Below are positions 44,783 to 54,630 of a stretch of DNA of 64,000 bases, one piece after another; the stretch's first letter is position 1; the number at the start of each line of letters is the position of its first letter. The notes below the pieces were generated by a model. That model was given only the letters and a program-made list of their open reading frames with translations. It did not search any database and had not been told where the DNA came from. The DNA comes from Nostoc sp. TCL240-02 (GTDB lineage Bacteria > Cyanobacteriota > Cyanobacteriia > Cyanobacteriales > Nostocaceae), in contig NZ_CP040094.1 in assembly GCF_013343235.1 (NCBI RefSeq), forward strand, positions 7,621,001 through 7,685,000, written 5' to 3'. The translations under genes and the position numbers were made by a program.

Positions 44783-45562
44783 TTACTTAGCACCAGTCAA
44801 TATATTTTCGATATCCGCTAGCTGTACAACTCCTGAAAAAGTTGGACTATTAATGATAAAGAAAGGTGTGCCGGAAACAGCCAACTTCTCTGCTAATTGG
44901 ATATCTTTTGTAATTGCGGGAGTAGCAAGAGTAAGATCGCGTTTAAATTTACCTAAATCTAGATTCAGTTTTTTAGCAATATCTAAATATAACGCCTCAC
45001 CTAGTTGCTTTTGATTAGTAAATAGCGCATCATGATATTCCCAAAATTTGCCCTGTTGATATGCTGCCCAAGCTGCTTTCGCAGATGGTAATGCTTCAGA
45101 ATGAATTGAAATTAATGGTAAATTCTTGTAAACTAATTTTACTTTATCTGGATACTTTGCTAACAATTGTTTCAATGTTTTATGCGCCTCAGCACAGTAA
45201 GGACATTGAAAATCGGAAAATTCTATTAGCACAGTTTTTGATTTAGTTGAACCTGTGGTGGGAGACTCACCAATCACTGTTTGAGGATTCGTCTTTAAAT
45301 CTTGTAAAAATGCTTGCTGTGCTTGCTTGAGTTTTTGTTGTTGCTGCTGCTGATAAGCTTGAACAGATTCAATAATTGCCTCTGGGTGTTCGCGGATAAT
45401 TTGTAAGACTTGCTGTTCTAATTGCGGATCAATCCGGCTAGCAGCTTGTGCAGGAAATGACCAGGTGACAACTAAACACAGCAAACTGATTGCTGCCCAA
45501 GTACGCATATACTGAATGAATAGGCTAAACGAATCAAAGAATTTACTCATAGAAAAACTCAT
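44783..45562 (-). CDS. periplasmic DsbA-like thioredoxin-fold protein
   Basis: A 259-residue exported protein. The signal peptide is best read as MRTWAAISLLCLVVTWSFPAQA preceded by an 18-residue extension (ATG 45562; an internal ATG at 45508 is an alternative start). After a Gln-rich helix comes a DsbA/DsbG-type domain with the redox motif FQCPYCAEAHKTL and the cis-Pro segment SGTPFFIINS. It oxidises or isomerises disulfides, or acts as a cargo oxidoreductase, outside the cytoplasm. Confidence 0.85.
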   Translation of the reverse strand: MSFSMSKFFDSFSLFIQYMRTWAAISLLCLVVTWSFPAQAASRIDPQLEQQVLQIIREHPEAIIESVQAYQQQQQQKLKQAQQAFLQDLKTNPQTVIGESPTTGSTKSKTVLIEFSDFQCPYCAEAHKTLKQLLAKYPDKVKLVYKNLPLISIHSEALPSAKAAWAAYQQGKFWEYHDALFTNQKQLGEALYLDIAKKLNLDLGKFKRDLTLATPAITKDIQLAEKLAVSGTPFFIINSPTFSGVVQLADIENILTGAK

Positions 45563-45666
45563 AAATATTTTTTTCTAACTTTTATAGACGCGCAGTTGCT
45601 TCGATTTCAAAGTACGCTTCAAGGAAAATCCCATAATCAAAGTTATGCAAATTCCCTTTTTACTGA

Positions 45667-46560
45667 TTAAAAAGAGCCAGCGATCATCCCAACAAGTAAA
45701 ATAAAACCAATCCACACGTTTTGCCGGAACATCTTACCATAAACAGAATTAGGTAAATCTCGCTGTCTTAATCGCAGAGATTGCCAAACCCATCCAATAG
45801 TAGCAACTGCAAGGCTAATCCAGAAGGCTAAGTGCAGATTTATGAGTAAACCTAACCAAGCCAATAATAAGATTGTGCCAGCAAAGAAAATTCCAATAGC
45901 TACAGGGGCATAATTCCCAAAAAATAGGGCGCTTGAATTAACACCAATACGGCGATCGTCTTCCTTGTCGCTCATGGCATAAACTGTATCAAATCCCAAT
46001 GTCCACAGTACAGTCGCGCCCCAAAGTAACCAAGTTGGTTGAGTGATGGTTTGAGTAACTGCACTCCAGCTAATCAACACCCCAAAACCCCAAGCGATGG
46101 AAAGTACCAGTTGCGGTACAGGAAACACTCGCTTTGCGCCTGGATAAAGGACTATTACGGGCACTGCTGCCACACATAACCAGAAACTTAGAGGGTTCAG
46201 GTAAAAGGCCAAGATGGCTGCACATGCTAGTGATACGATCGCAACTACAATCCCAACTTTCACAGACAAAGCACGAGAAGCGAGGGGGCGATCGCGTGTT
46301 CTCTCCACTTCTGGATCGATATCCCGATCCCATAAATCATTGACAACACATCCCGCCGCACTCGTGGCCAGAGTACCCAATATAATCACACCAACCAGAG
46401 GTAAAGGCGGTTTCCCAGAAGCTGCTAAAAACACTGCCCAAAGAGCAGGAATCATTAAAATTAACCGTCCTTCTGGTTTATGCCAGCGTAAAAGCCGGAT
46501 AATTACAAGCCAAACTGGTGACTGGGGGCGTTCTGGCATCCTTAACATAGAAATCAACAA
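45667..46560 (-). CDS. ubiA: 4-hydroxybenzoate polyprenyltransferase (plastoquinone pathway)
   Basis: A 297-residue UbiA-family membrane enzyme with about eight helices. The two prenyl-diphosphate/Mg motifs are NDLWDRDIDPEVERT and DKEDDRRIG (in YAMSDKEDD). In cyanobacteria this enzyme attaches a solanesyl chain to 4-hydroxybenzoate for plastoquinone. Related UbiA enzymes of chlorophyll or tocopherol synthesis have different motif contexts, so this is the best match. Probably a single-gene unit. Confidence 0.88.
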   Translation of the reverse strand: MLISMLRMPERPQSPVWLVIIRLLRWHKPEGRLILMIPALWAVFLAASGKPPLPLVGVIILGTLATSAAGCVVNDLWDRDIDPEVERTRDRPLASRALSVKVGIVVAIVSLACAAILAFYLNPLSFWLCVAAVPVIVLYPGAKRVFPVPQLVLSIAWGFGVLISWSAVTQTITQPTWLLWGATVLWTLGFDTVYAMSDKEDDRRIGVNSSALFFGNYAPVAIGIFFAGTILLLAWLGLLINLHLAFWISLAVATIGWVWQSLRLRQRDLPNSVYGKMFRQNVWIGFILLVGMIAGSF

Positions 46561-46858
46561 ATAACTTTAGATAGATGAGTTCACACATCTTTACATCTAT
46601 AGAATAACGTTATTTGTTATTTGTAAAAACATCACCCAAAGTGGCAACTTTAAATATCTTTTAATAGTCGCTAGCGTTAGACGCATTAGGGTAAATATAC
46701 TTAGCTCAGTTGCTCTTGACGAAACTGAGTTGCGATTGCTGAGTATTTTTTAATTTACTCAGCATTCAGTTTGAGTAAGTGCGTTGCAATAAATATCAGT
46801 GCCAGCTACCCCGACATACCACCGTTTGCCATCATTTCTTATAAAGAGAGAAAACTAG

Positions 46859-48505
46859 ATGCAGAATTTAGTTTCGGCTAGCTGGGAGAGTTCTGCAACT
46901 CAACCACCTAACCAACATCGGATTATTGCTGCCATTGACCTGGGAACAAATTCTCTACACATGGTAGTAGTTAAAATTGACCCCACGCTACCAGCCTTTA
47001 GCATTATCGCCAGAGAAAAAGAAACTGTGAGACTTGGCGATCGCAATCTTACCACTGGAGAACTCAAACCAGAGATTATTAAAAAGGCGATCGCTGCTTT
47101 AGGACGCTTCCAAGAAGTTGCCAAAACCATCGACGCTGAAACAATCATTGCTGTGGCGACTAGTGCCGTGCGTGAAGCCCCCAATGGTAAAGATTTTTTG
47201 CACACAGTAGAAAAGGAATTGGGTTTAAGCGTTAACTTGATTTCTGGTCAAGAAGAAGCGCGACGAATCTACCTTGGCGTGCTTTCGGGGATGGAATTTC
47301 ACAACCAACCCCATATTATTGTCGATATTGGCGGTGGTTCCACAGAATTAATTTTGGGCGATAGTCAAGAACCACGCACTCTCACCAGTACTAAAGTCGG
47401 TGCAGTGCGACTCACTAGCGAGTTAATCACCACCGATCCCATCAGCAACACAGAGTTTGTGTATTTGCAATCCTATACACGCGGTATGTTAGAACGTTCC
47501 GTGGATGAGGTATTAGCAAATTTCCAGTTTGGGGAATCTCCCCGTTTAGTGGGTACATCTGGCACGATTGAAACCCTGGCGATGATTCATGCACGAGAAA
47601 AGTCAGGTGTTATTCCTTCCACTCTCAATGGCTATCAGTTTAGTCTTAAAGACTTGCGAGAGTTGGTAAATCGCTTGCGGAAACTGAGTAATTCCGAAAA
47701 GTCTACGATTCCGGGAATGCCAGATAAGCGGTCTGAAGTTATACTGGCTGGTGCAGTAATATTACAGGAAGCGATGACCCTTTTAGGCAGTGAATCGATC
47801 GCAATTTGTGAGCGTTCTCTGCGGGAAGGCGTAATCGTAGACTGGATGTTAGCCCACGGCTTAATTGAAGATAAGCTGCGTTACCAAAGTTCAGTTCGAG
47901 AACGGAATGTTTTAAAAATCGCTAATAAATACCACGTTAACTTAGAGTATAGCGATCGCGTCGCTAAATTTGCCGAGAGTTTATTCGATCAAACTCAAGG
48001 TACGTTACACCATTGGGGATCTGACGAGCGACAACTGCTGTGGGCCGCTGCAATATTACACAATTGTGGTCATTATATCAGTCATTCGTCTCACCACAAG
48101 CACTCTTACTATCTAATTCGCAATGGTGAATTACTTGGTTATACAGAAACCGAGATTGAAATCATAGCCAACTTAGCGCGTTATCATCGCAAATCGCCAC
48201 CCAAGAAAAAACATGAAATTTACCAGAGTTCGCTGACTAAAGAGCAGTGTCAAATGGTTAGTCAATTGAGTGCAATTCTAAGATTGGCGGTAGCATTAGA
48301 TAGACGACAAATTGGTGCGATATCTCAAGTACAATGTGAGTATTATCAACAACTTCGACAGGTAAACCTGCTGATTTTTCCATCTCAATCTGATGATGAA
48401 TGTGCTTTAGAACTTTGGAGTTTAGATTATAAAAAAGGAGTGTTTGAGGAAGAATTTGGAGTGAAATTAGTAGCAAGTTTAGAAAAACTTTTTAGAAAAA
48501 TCTAA
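46859..48505 (+). CDS. ppx: exopolyphosphatase (Ppx/GppA family)
   Basis: A 548-residue enzyme that removes terminal phosphates from polyphosphate (or pppGpp). The N-terminal sugar-kinase-like ATPase fold has AAIDLGTNSLHMVVV, SGQEEARRIYLGVL and the phosphate loop VDIGGGSTELILG. The C-terminal half is the HD-like helical domain (LLWAAAILHNCGH, SHHKHSYYLI). Length and order fit the long Ppx form. Monocistronic, with an AT-rich ~300-bp promoter region upstream. Confidence 0.93.
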   Translation: MQNLVSASWESSATQPPNQHRIIAAIDLGTNSLHMVVVKIDPTLPAFSIIAREKETVRLGDRNLTTGELKPEIIKKAIAALGRFQEVAKTIDAETIIAVATSAVREAPNGKDFLHTVEKELGLSVNLISGQEEARRIYLGVLSGMEFHNQPHIIVDIGGGSTELILGDSQEPRTLTSTKVGAVRLTSELITTDPISNTEFVYLQSYTRGMLERSVDEVLANFQFGESPRLVGTSGTIETLAMIHAREKSGVIPSTLNGYQFSLKDLRELVNRLRKLSNSEKSTIPGMPDKRSEVILAGAVILQEAMTLLGSESIAICERSLREGVIVDWMLAHGLIEDKLRYQSSVRERNVLKIANKYHVNLEYSDRVAKFAESLFDQTQGTLHHWGSDERQLLWAAAILHNCGHYISHSSHHKHSYYLIRNGELLGYTETEIEIIANLARYHRKSPPKKKHEIYQSSLTKEQCQMVSQLSAILRLAVALDRRQIGAISQVQCEYYQQLRQVNLLIFPSQSDDECALELWSLDYKKGVFEEEFGVKLVASLEKLFRKI

Positions 48506-49425
48506 GGTTGCTCAATTCTTTTAGAAAGTAGGGTGCGTTAACGCAGTGTAACGCACCTGTTACAAAACAAGATTTTGCAGTTAAAGAAGAATTCAGCAGT
48601 CAGAATCAATATACTCTCGACAGGATGCTTTGCGTAGTTTGCTTCTTTGCAAGCTTTACTCGACGCTATCTGCTTTTTCAGTTAAAATCCTGAATGAACC
48701 CTGACTCCTAACTCCTGAATTCTGTTTTTATAAAGATGCTTTCAGAATGAAAGTAAACCTCATCTCTAATTTTGGCATCCTACTTAAGGAGCAATTAAGA
48801 AAGTGTCCTAAGAAGCATTTAAAAATTAAAATTATTAATTAGAATATAGTCAACAATCTATTTAATAGGTTATGTTGCTATTGGATACCTAAGCCGGGAA
48901 AACTTAGGTATCCTTCTATAATATAAAATCTCAACAAACCAGTTGAGACTGCTTGTTTCTCTGCATTGAATCGCTCCAAGTGCAGATAAGCAAGTAACTT
49001 ACTCATTTGAGTGCGCGACACAGATATAAAAAAAAGAAGGAAAAATACTGAATTTTTGGCAAAAGTGCCTAATTTGCATTTAGAGGATTGGAGTATATCT
49101 TAATGGCAATTCATGAATTGCCCCTACCAGAGAATCAGGGTTTTGACTATTGTTTGCGTAAGTATATTATACATACAAGGGCTGCTATCTGCTTGATTTT
49201 AAGCATTTGCATTTGTTAACTGATAAAGCTTTTTCAAACTATCCGTCTAATGAAAAACATATTCAACCTCCGTAACTTGAGCGACACCTGAGTAGTCTTT
49301 CCTGATCGTTGAGACGCTACACGATGTTGTAAAGCACCCGCCAGAAGCGATCGCAAAACTACATAATTCGGTAAAATTGGGTAAAGCAATTTTTGTGCTT
49401 GTTAAACAAAGGCATCAGCAAACCC
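48506..49425. other. long spacer with several dispersed palindromes
   Basis: Protein-coding signal is absent over 900 bp. It holds GGTGCGTTA/TAACGCACC (about 48529-48554), the repeat CCTGACTCCTAACTCCTGAA (about 48697), a terminator-like stem at 48883-48913, and the perfect palindrome GGCAATTCATGAATTGCC (49105-49122). All are common repeat types in Nostoc spacers. Confidence 0.5.
48883..48913. terminator. terminator-like hairpin, orphan
   Basis: GGATACCTAAG (48883-48893) and CTTAGGTATCC (48903-48913) form an 11-bp perfect stem with a 9-nt loop, followed by TTCTATAATAT. It lies 380 bp after ppx, far for its terminator. Confidence 0.45.
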
Positions 49426-50487
49426 ATGCAACTGAAACTCAGTGCATCTCGACTTCCCTTCGCCCCTCTTTTGTTAATTGCTCCCTTTTTCCTATGGGGG
49501 ACGGCAATGGTAGCCATGAAAGGAGTGATACCCCACACCACACCGCTATTCATGGCGGGAGTGCGCCTGATACCAGCAGGGATGTTAATTCTGATTGCAG
49601 CAGCATTCATGGGTAAACCCCAGCCCAAGGGTTGGGTTGCATGGCTGTGGATTGCCTTATTTGCCCTAATAGATGGGACTTTATTTCAAGGCTTTTTGGC
49701 TGAGGGATTAGTCAGAACTAGTGCGGGGCTAGGGTCTGTGATGATTGACTCGCAACCCTTGGCAGTAGCATTGCTGTCGTTGTGGTTATTCCAAGAACAC
49801 ATTGGTTTTTGGGGATGGCTGGGGTTAGGTTTGGGAGTCACAGGCATTAGTTTAATTGGCTTACCTGATGAGTGGATTTTACATATTCTCGACTCAGGTG
49901 CAAATATCACAATTGGCAACTGGCAAGACTTGTTTGCTAGCGGTGAGTGGTTGATGCTATTGGCAGCCTTATCAATGGCTGTAGGAACAGTGTTGATACG
50001 GTTTGTGTGTAGGTATGCTGACCCAGTAACCGCTACGGGATGGCACATGATTTTGGGGGGATTACCACTATGGGGAATTTCGTCAGTTGTCGAATCTCAG
50101 CAGTGGGAGAATCTGGGAGGATCTGATTTAGTGGCTTTGAGTTATGCTACTGTCTTTGGCAGTGCGATCGCTTACGGGTTATTCTTCTACTTTGCCTATA
50201 GTGGCAGTCTCACTAGTCTTAGTTCTCTTACCTTCCTTACACCCGTCTTTGCCTTACTATTCGGCAATCTCTTTCTCTCAGAAGTCCTCAGTCCGGTGCA
50301 GTGGATAGGTGTTTTCCTCACTTTAATTAGCATCTATCTCATTAACCAACGTGATGCTTTAGGAGCGCAAAACGACACACTTACTGTCGGCGAAATAGTT
50401 AATATACAGCAACCAGTTTTAGATTCATCTGCTAAAAAATTGAACCCTGTAAGCCTAGCAGTTAGAGAATCTGAACCAGAAATTTAA
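49426..50487 (+). CDS. EamA/DMT-family transporter
   Basis: A 353-residue drug/metabolite transporter with ten predicted helices in two EamA repeats (LLIAPFFLWGTAMVAMKGV at the start; LSYATVFGSAIAYGLFFYFAY and LTFLTPVFALLFG near the end). A 40-residue polar C-terminal tail follows. I chose ATG 49426 (MQLKLSASRLPF); the frame is open to a TTG 33 bp upstream. Substrate unknown; an amino-acid or metabolite exporter is typical. Confidence 0.85.
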   Translation: MQLKLSASRLPFAPLLLIAPFFLWGTAMVAMKGVIPHTTPLFMAGVRLIPAGMLILIAAAFMGKPQPKGWVAWLWIALFALIDGTLFQGFLAEGLVRTSAGLGSVMIDSQPLAVALLSLWLFQEHIGFWGWLGLGLGVTGISLIGLPDEWILHILDSGANITIGNWQDLFASGEWLMLLAALSMAVGTVLIRFVCRYADPVTATGWHMILGGLPLWGISSVVESQQWENLGGSDLVALSYATVFGSAIAYGLFFYFAYSGSLTSLSSLTFLTPVFALLFGNLFLSEVLSPVQWIGVFLTLISIYLINQRDALGAQNDTLTVGEIVNIQQPVLDSSAKKLNPVSLAVRESEPEI

Positions 50488-50620
50488 CCCTAACTCGTTA
50501 ACTATACGTGAAGGCGATCAAAGACAAGACCCAATACCCAATGATAGTTAACATTTGGTCATCTAGAAGGTATTGTGGTATCGAAGACTTCAAAAGCACG
50601 TTCAGGCTGAAACTTTCAAT

Positions 50621-51763
50621 ATGAGGCTATGCCGTTCCTCAATTCTGATATTTACCTGTTTTTCTTGCGTGGGTTTTTACCCAAATCGCGCAAGTACAGC
50701 CACACCTAACCTAGCGCCTGAAATTTTAGAACTGGCACAAGCTAGTTCGACAGTTACTGCTAGTCCGGCTGTTTTGAGATATGGTAGTCAAAAATCAGAT
50801 GTGCAGAGATTACAAACCCAATTAAAACAGTTGGGATACTACAATGGCGTGGTAGATGGACAGTACAACGCTAGTACAGAAATCGCTGTAGCTAAATTCC
50901 AGAAAGCAAAGGGTTTAAAAGTAGATGGACTTGCTGGTCTAACAACTAGGAGGAGGCTGCAAGCAGCAATAGTAGCCAAAAATCAGACTGTCACCTCTCC
51001 AATAGTCACTTTTCCTAATCCAACTCCCAAACCGACTGCAAAACCCAAGCCACCTGAGAAAGGTTTCATCTGGTGGTTTATATTTGCCATCGGAGTTCTA
51101 GGAAGTATTGGCGCACTTATTTACCTGATGAGGTGGTTTCGTCAGATTAAACAAGTGCAAAAGTCCGAAATATCAGATACTAAAAGTTTAAGTGAAGCTA
51201 ACAAAAAAACTATGATACCACCCCCACCAGAGATTGTAACTAGTCCAGAAGGAGCTACGCTGCCGCTATCCACACAATTACTACTACCAGAAAAAACTTC
51301 CCGGCTTGCTAAACTCAATATCGTTGACGAATTAATTCAAGACTTACGCAGTTCTGACCCAACGAAGCGACGTAAGGCTATTTGGGATTTGGGTCAGCAG
51401 GGAGATTCGCGGGCAATTCAGCCAATGGTTGACCTAATGATTGATGCTGATTCTCAAGAAAGCAGTTTGATTTTGGCAGCTTTGGCAGAAATTGGTATCC
51501 GCACACTCAAACCGATGAACCGGGGTTTAGCAATTTCAATGCAAGATGAAAGTCCCCAAGTACGTCAAAATGCGATCCGAGACTTGACGCGCGTTTATGA
51601 CATGATGGGTCAAATGAGCCAGATGTTGCGCCATGCATTAGAAGACCCAGATCCCGAAGTGCAAGCAACAGCACGATATGCTTTAACTCAGATGAATCGA
51701 ATGCGTGGCTTACCGGAACAACAAGGTTTACCAGAAGATTTACACAACGATGCACGAGAATAA
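50621..51763 (+). CDS. peptidoglycan-binding / HEAT-repeat membrane protein
   Basis: A 380-residue two-faced protein. A signal peptide (MRLCRSSILIFTCFSCVGF) is followed by a PG_binding_1 domain (about 55-115, SDVQRLQTQLKQLGYYNGVVDG, KFQKAKGLKVDG) and a Pro/Lys linker. Then come one transmembrane helix (about 150-170, FIWWFIFAIGVLGSIGALIY) and a cytoplasmic HEAT/PBS-like repeat region (about 240-365, RRKAIWDLGQQGDSRAIQPM, VRQNAIRDLTRV, VQATARYALTQM). I chose ATG 50621; the TTG frame at 50573 would disrupt the signal peptide. It may link the cell wall to cytoplasmic partners. Confidence 0.78.
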   Translation: MRLCRSSILIFTCFSCVGFYPNRASTATPNLAPEILELAQASSTVTASPAVLRYGSQKSDVQRLQTQLKQLGYYNGVVDGQYNASTEIAVAKFQKAKGLKVDGLAGLTTRRRLQAAIVAKNQTVTSPIVTFPNPTPKPTAKPKPPEKGFIWWFIFAIGVLGSIGALIYLMRWFRQIKQVQKSEISDTKSLSEANKKTMIPPPPEIVTSPEGATLPLSTQLLLPEKTSRLAKLNIVDELIQDLRSSDPTKRRKAIWDLGQQGDSRAIQPMVDLMIDADSQESSLILAALAEIGIRTLKPMNRGLAISMQDESPQVRQNAIRDLTRVYDMMGQMSQMLRHALEDPDPEVQATARYALTQMNRMRGLPEQQGLPEDLHNDARE

Positions 51764-51765
51764 GC

Positions 51766-52221
51766 CTAAAAATATTTCAACTGAATTTGGATATTAGTGT
51801 TTGGACCTGCCACTAAAAATGCTGCTTCGCTAAATTTGGGCGCACCTGTGCGAATTTCTGGATTTCTGGAAAATCCAAAGCCTTCTTTTGGTATACCAAA
51901 AACATTACTGTTGAGAATGCGGTCATTATTTTGATCGTGAAAGACAGCAACGGCATAACTACCTGCTTTCAAGTTCTCAAAGGTAATGGATAAGGGAGTG
52001 TCAGTAATCTTGGTACACTGCTTTTGTAAGCCGCGATCACGATCGCTAGGAAATCCTTTACTACTAGCAAATATACTGGCACAGACTTGTCCTTGTTTAT
52101 TCTTTAAACCATCAATTTCTACGGTGACTTTGCCGTTAAAATTTGCCTTGGCACTAAACGGCCATACCAGATTTCCCGCAACTACCAATAGCAGCATACC
52201 AACTCTCAATTTTCTAATCAT
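51766..52221 (-). CDS. secreted DUF2141 protein
   Basis: A 151-residue exported protein: signal peptide MIRKLRVGMLLLVVAGNLVWPFSAKA, then a beta-sandwich DUF2141 domain with KNKQGQVCASIFASSKGFP, FENLKAGSYAVAVFHDQNND and NVFGIPKEGFGFSRN. The function is unknown. It converges with the HEAT-protein gene, the stops two bases apart. Confidence 0.85.
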   Translation of the reverse strand: MIRKLRVGMLLLVVAGNLVWPFSAKANFNGKVTVEIDGLKNKQGQVCASIFASSKGFPSDRDRGLQKQCTKITDTPLSITFENLKAGSYAVAVFHDQNNDRILNSNVFGIPKEGFGFSRNPEIRTGAPKFSEAAFLVAGPNTNIQIQLKYF

Positions 52222-52298
52222 AAAATGTTCGCAGGATAAAATAAGTTTTGCTGAAACTAAGTTTTCAATCGGGTATTTCGTGAAATAGTATTAGTATT

Positions 52299-52442
52299 TC
52301 AGGCTGCGATCGCTATATTAATAAAGCACAATCCGAGCCCCATAATGCCGATGTAAATTAAGTTACCAATAAAGTCGGTTCTTCCAGCCATCGAACCAGT
52401 GGTGATTGTACTGGCGGTAGCGGCAAATGCAAACTGAAAGGT
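52299..52442 (-). pseudogene. ammonium transporter (Amt) fragment
   Basis: An isolated 47-codon frame reading TFQFAFAATASTITTGSMAG then RTDFIGNLIYIGIM, the conserved helix of Amt/AmtB proteins (FQFAFAAT...GAMAGR). It has no start codon and no further Amt homology on either side, ending at TGA 52299. This is a relic of a lost amt gene or of a rearrangement. Confidence 0.8.
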
Positions 52443-53168
52443 CTATTTACTCAAACCAAAATACTGTATTATTAAGATACAGTATTTTGGCTTATCCGAT
52501 CGCAAACACATTTTAATGTAATAAATAAAGCAACTGTATCTTTTTTAGCCAAGTATTTTCCGATATAAATATAGAACAATATTAATTTTATATACAAAAA
52601 GTTAATTATTTGTTACTTTGAAGGTGTGTTGAAGAGCAGTAATTCTCCTGTAAAGCGATCGCTGACTGCAATTTATCTCTGCAACGAAAAATGTATTAAA
52701 AGTAATGCAGATTTCTCAGACTATTCTGAGATAGCAGATTAGTCGAGCTATTTACAGAAGAAGTAAATCTGGTTACAAGTGTAAACCTATAGGCGATCGC
52801 TAAAATTAACCATTGACATTATTAGCCTTTGAGGAAATGAAACAGCCCCGCCTTAAAAGGCTACGGTGGAATTACAAGTCCTAAAACTTGCCCTTTAAAG
52901 GTGGGGAAAAATTTTGCTCAAGAAACTCCTCACTCTGTGTTTTATATATGCAAAGTAGTTAAATAAAATACTTTTGATCAGCTTTAAATGCGGAGGACGT
53001 AGAGAAAAAAAAAGAGATTTTAGAAGTTACCTTGAAAGAGCTAAATTAGGAAGGCTACATAAGTCCTGAGAATCTTAGGCTAACAAAGCTAATTTCCTTA
53101 AAGAAACAGGATTTAGAGTACCTGTAATATGGGAGACTTGGCAATATTCCCTATAAATCAGATTCAAG
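52443..53168. other. spacer before gpx
   Basis: Apart from the stem at 52456, no gene is seen. The string CTCTGCAACGAAAAATGTA near 52678 repeats one near 6935. The gpx promoter should lie at the right end but is not evident. Confidence 0.4.
52456..52490. repeat. perfect 14-bp stem next to the Amt relic
   Basis: CCAAAATACTGTAT (52456-52469) and its exact complement (52477-52490) flank a 7-nt loop. It sits 13 bp from the break in the Amt fragment and may mark a small mobile repeat or recombination point. Confidence 0.6.
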
Positions 53169-53654
53169 ATGAGTAACACAATTTCGGATATCGCAGTCAA
53201 GACCATCAACGGTGAAGATAAACAATTAAACGACTATACCGGGAAGGTACTCTTAATTGTGAATGTGGCTTCCTACTGCGGTTATACTTCTCAATACGAC
53301 GGGTTAGAAAAGTTGAACCAGAAGTATGGCGAAGCAGGATTAAAGATTTTGGGGTTCCCCTGTAACGATTTTGGAGCGCAGGAACCAGGAAGCAATGAAG
53401 AAATTGTGCAATTCTGCACAAGTAAATATGGTGTTACCTTTGAACTATTCGATAAAGTCCATGCAAAAGGCTCACAGCAGCATCCACTTTATGAGCGACT
53501 TACCAAAGCCGTTGAGCCAACAGGAACTATTGCTTGGAACTTTGAAAAATTTTTAGTTAATAAACAAGGTGAAGTGATAGCTAGATTTAATAGTAGTGTG
53601 CAACCCAATTCACCAGAAATAATTGCCATAATTGAAAAAGAACTAGCAAAATAG
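53169..53654 (+). CDS. gpx: glutathione peroxidase family protein
   Basis: A 161-residue thiol peroxidase reducing (lipid) hydroperoxides. The peroxidatic Cys is in VASYCGYTSQY, the tetrad Gln in NDFGAQEPG and the Trp/Asn in AWNFEKF. A second Cys (FPCNDFG, or QFCTSKYG) could serve as the resolving residue, making it a thioredoxin-dependent enzyme like other cyanobacterial Gpx. Single-gene unit; the next gene starts 133 bp downstream. Confidence 0.92.
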   Translation: MSNTISDIAVKTINGEDKQLNDYTGKVLLIVNVASYCGYTSQYDGLEKLNQKYGEAGLKILGFPCNDFGAQEPGSNEEIVQFCTSKYGVTFELFDKVHAKGSQQHPLYERLTKAVEPTGTIAWNFEKFLVNKQGEVIARFNSSVQPNSPEIIAIIEKELAK

Positions 53655-53787
53655 TCATTAGTCATTAAATCAAAATTTTTGTACTATTGACTCTTAGCTC
53701 TGGACGGCTAAATTTATTTACGCCCAGCTCCTTAATTTGAGAATAGTGTCTCAAGTAGTAGTTTAATTTATTTGTGTTTAATTTGTC

Positions 53788-54609
53788 ATGAATGTTGCAA
53801 TTATTGGTTGTGGTTATGTTGGTTATCAAGTTGCTGAATATTGGCAGCAAACAATGAATTTTTTTGTCACTGCAACCACAACTTCTTCTGAGCGTGTCTC
53901 TACACTACAATCAGTATCCCAAAGAGTTGTCGTTACCTGCGGAAATGATCTAGATAGTCTAAAATCAGTTTTGCACAATCAAGATGTTGTACTTTTGAGT
54001 GTTGGTGCAAAAGGTGCAGATTTTTATGAAGAAACTTATCTAAAAACTGCCCAAAACTTAGTTTCATGCTTGCAGCAGATTCAGAGTGTGAAACAATTAA
54101 TATATACAGGTAGTTATGCAGTATATGGTGACAGAAATGGTGTATGGGTAGATGAAGAAACACCACTTGCACCCGCTAATTTAAATGCTCAAATTCTCCG
54201 CAAAACAGAGGATATATTATTATCAGCATCTAGCGAAAATCTCCGCGTTTGTATCTTCCGCTTAGGAGGAATATATGGCCCCGGTAGAGAACTTTTGAAA
54301 ATATTTAGTAGATATTCTGGTACAAACCGTCCCGGCGGTGAAGATATCACAAATTGGATTCATCTGGATGATATTGTTGCTGCGATAGAATTTGCCCGTC
54401 ACCGTCGTTTGCAAGGGATTTATAATCTAGTAGATGATGCACATCTTACCAGCCGAGACTTGCTAGATAGTCTATTTGAAAAACATAATTTACCCAAAGT
54501 TATATGGGATACTTCTATTAAGAGTACTCGCCCATATAATGCTTGGGTATCGAATGAAAAGCTGAAAGAGGCTGGATACCAGTTAATTCATCCACAGATG
54601 ATTTTTTAG
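53788..54609 (+). CDS. atypical SDR (YeeZ-like epimerase-fold protein)
   Basis: A 273-residue NAD(P)-binding protein. The Rossmann motif is VAIIGCGYVGYQVAEYW at the N-terminus; SYAVYGDRNGVWVDEETPLAP and FRLGGIYGPGRELL follow. The YxxxK catalytic pair of extended SDRs is replaced (LRKTEDILL keeps the Lys but not the Tyr), as in YeeZ-type atypical SDRs. The activity is therefore unclear. The hydrolase-fold gene follows 21 bp later, suggesting co-transcription. Confidence 0.75.
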   Translation: MNVAIIGCGYVGYQVAEYWQQTMNFFVTATTTSSERVSTLQSVSQRVVVTCGNDLDSLKSVLHNQDVVLLSVGAKGADFYEETYLKTAQNLVSCLQQIQSVKQLIYTGSYAVYGDRNGVWVDEETPLAPANLNAQILRKTEDILLSASSENLRVCIFRLGGIYGPGRELLKIFSRYSGTNRPGGEDITNWIHLDDIVAAIEFARHRRLQGIYNLVDDAHLTSRDLLDSLFEKHNLPKVIWDTSIKSTRPYNAWVSNEKLKEAGYQLIHPQMIF

Positions 54610-54630
54610 CAAGTATTATAACTAGGAATT

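Noticed and set aside
52920..52945. Yfr1-like ACTCCTCAC string
   Set aside because: It diverges after nine bases from the conserved ACTCCTCACAC core, and no stem structure of Yfr1 surrounds it.
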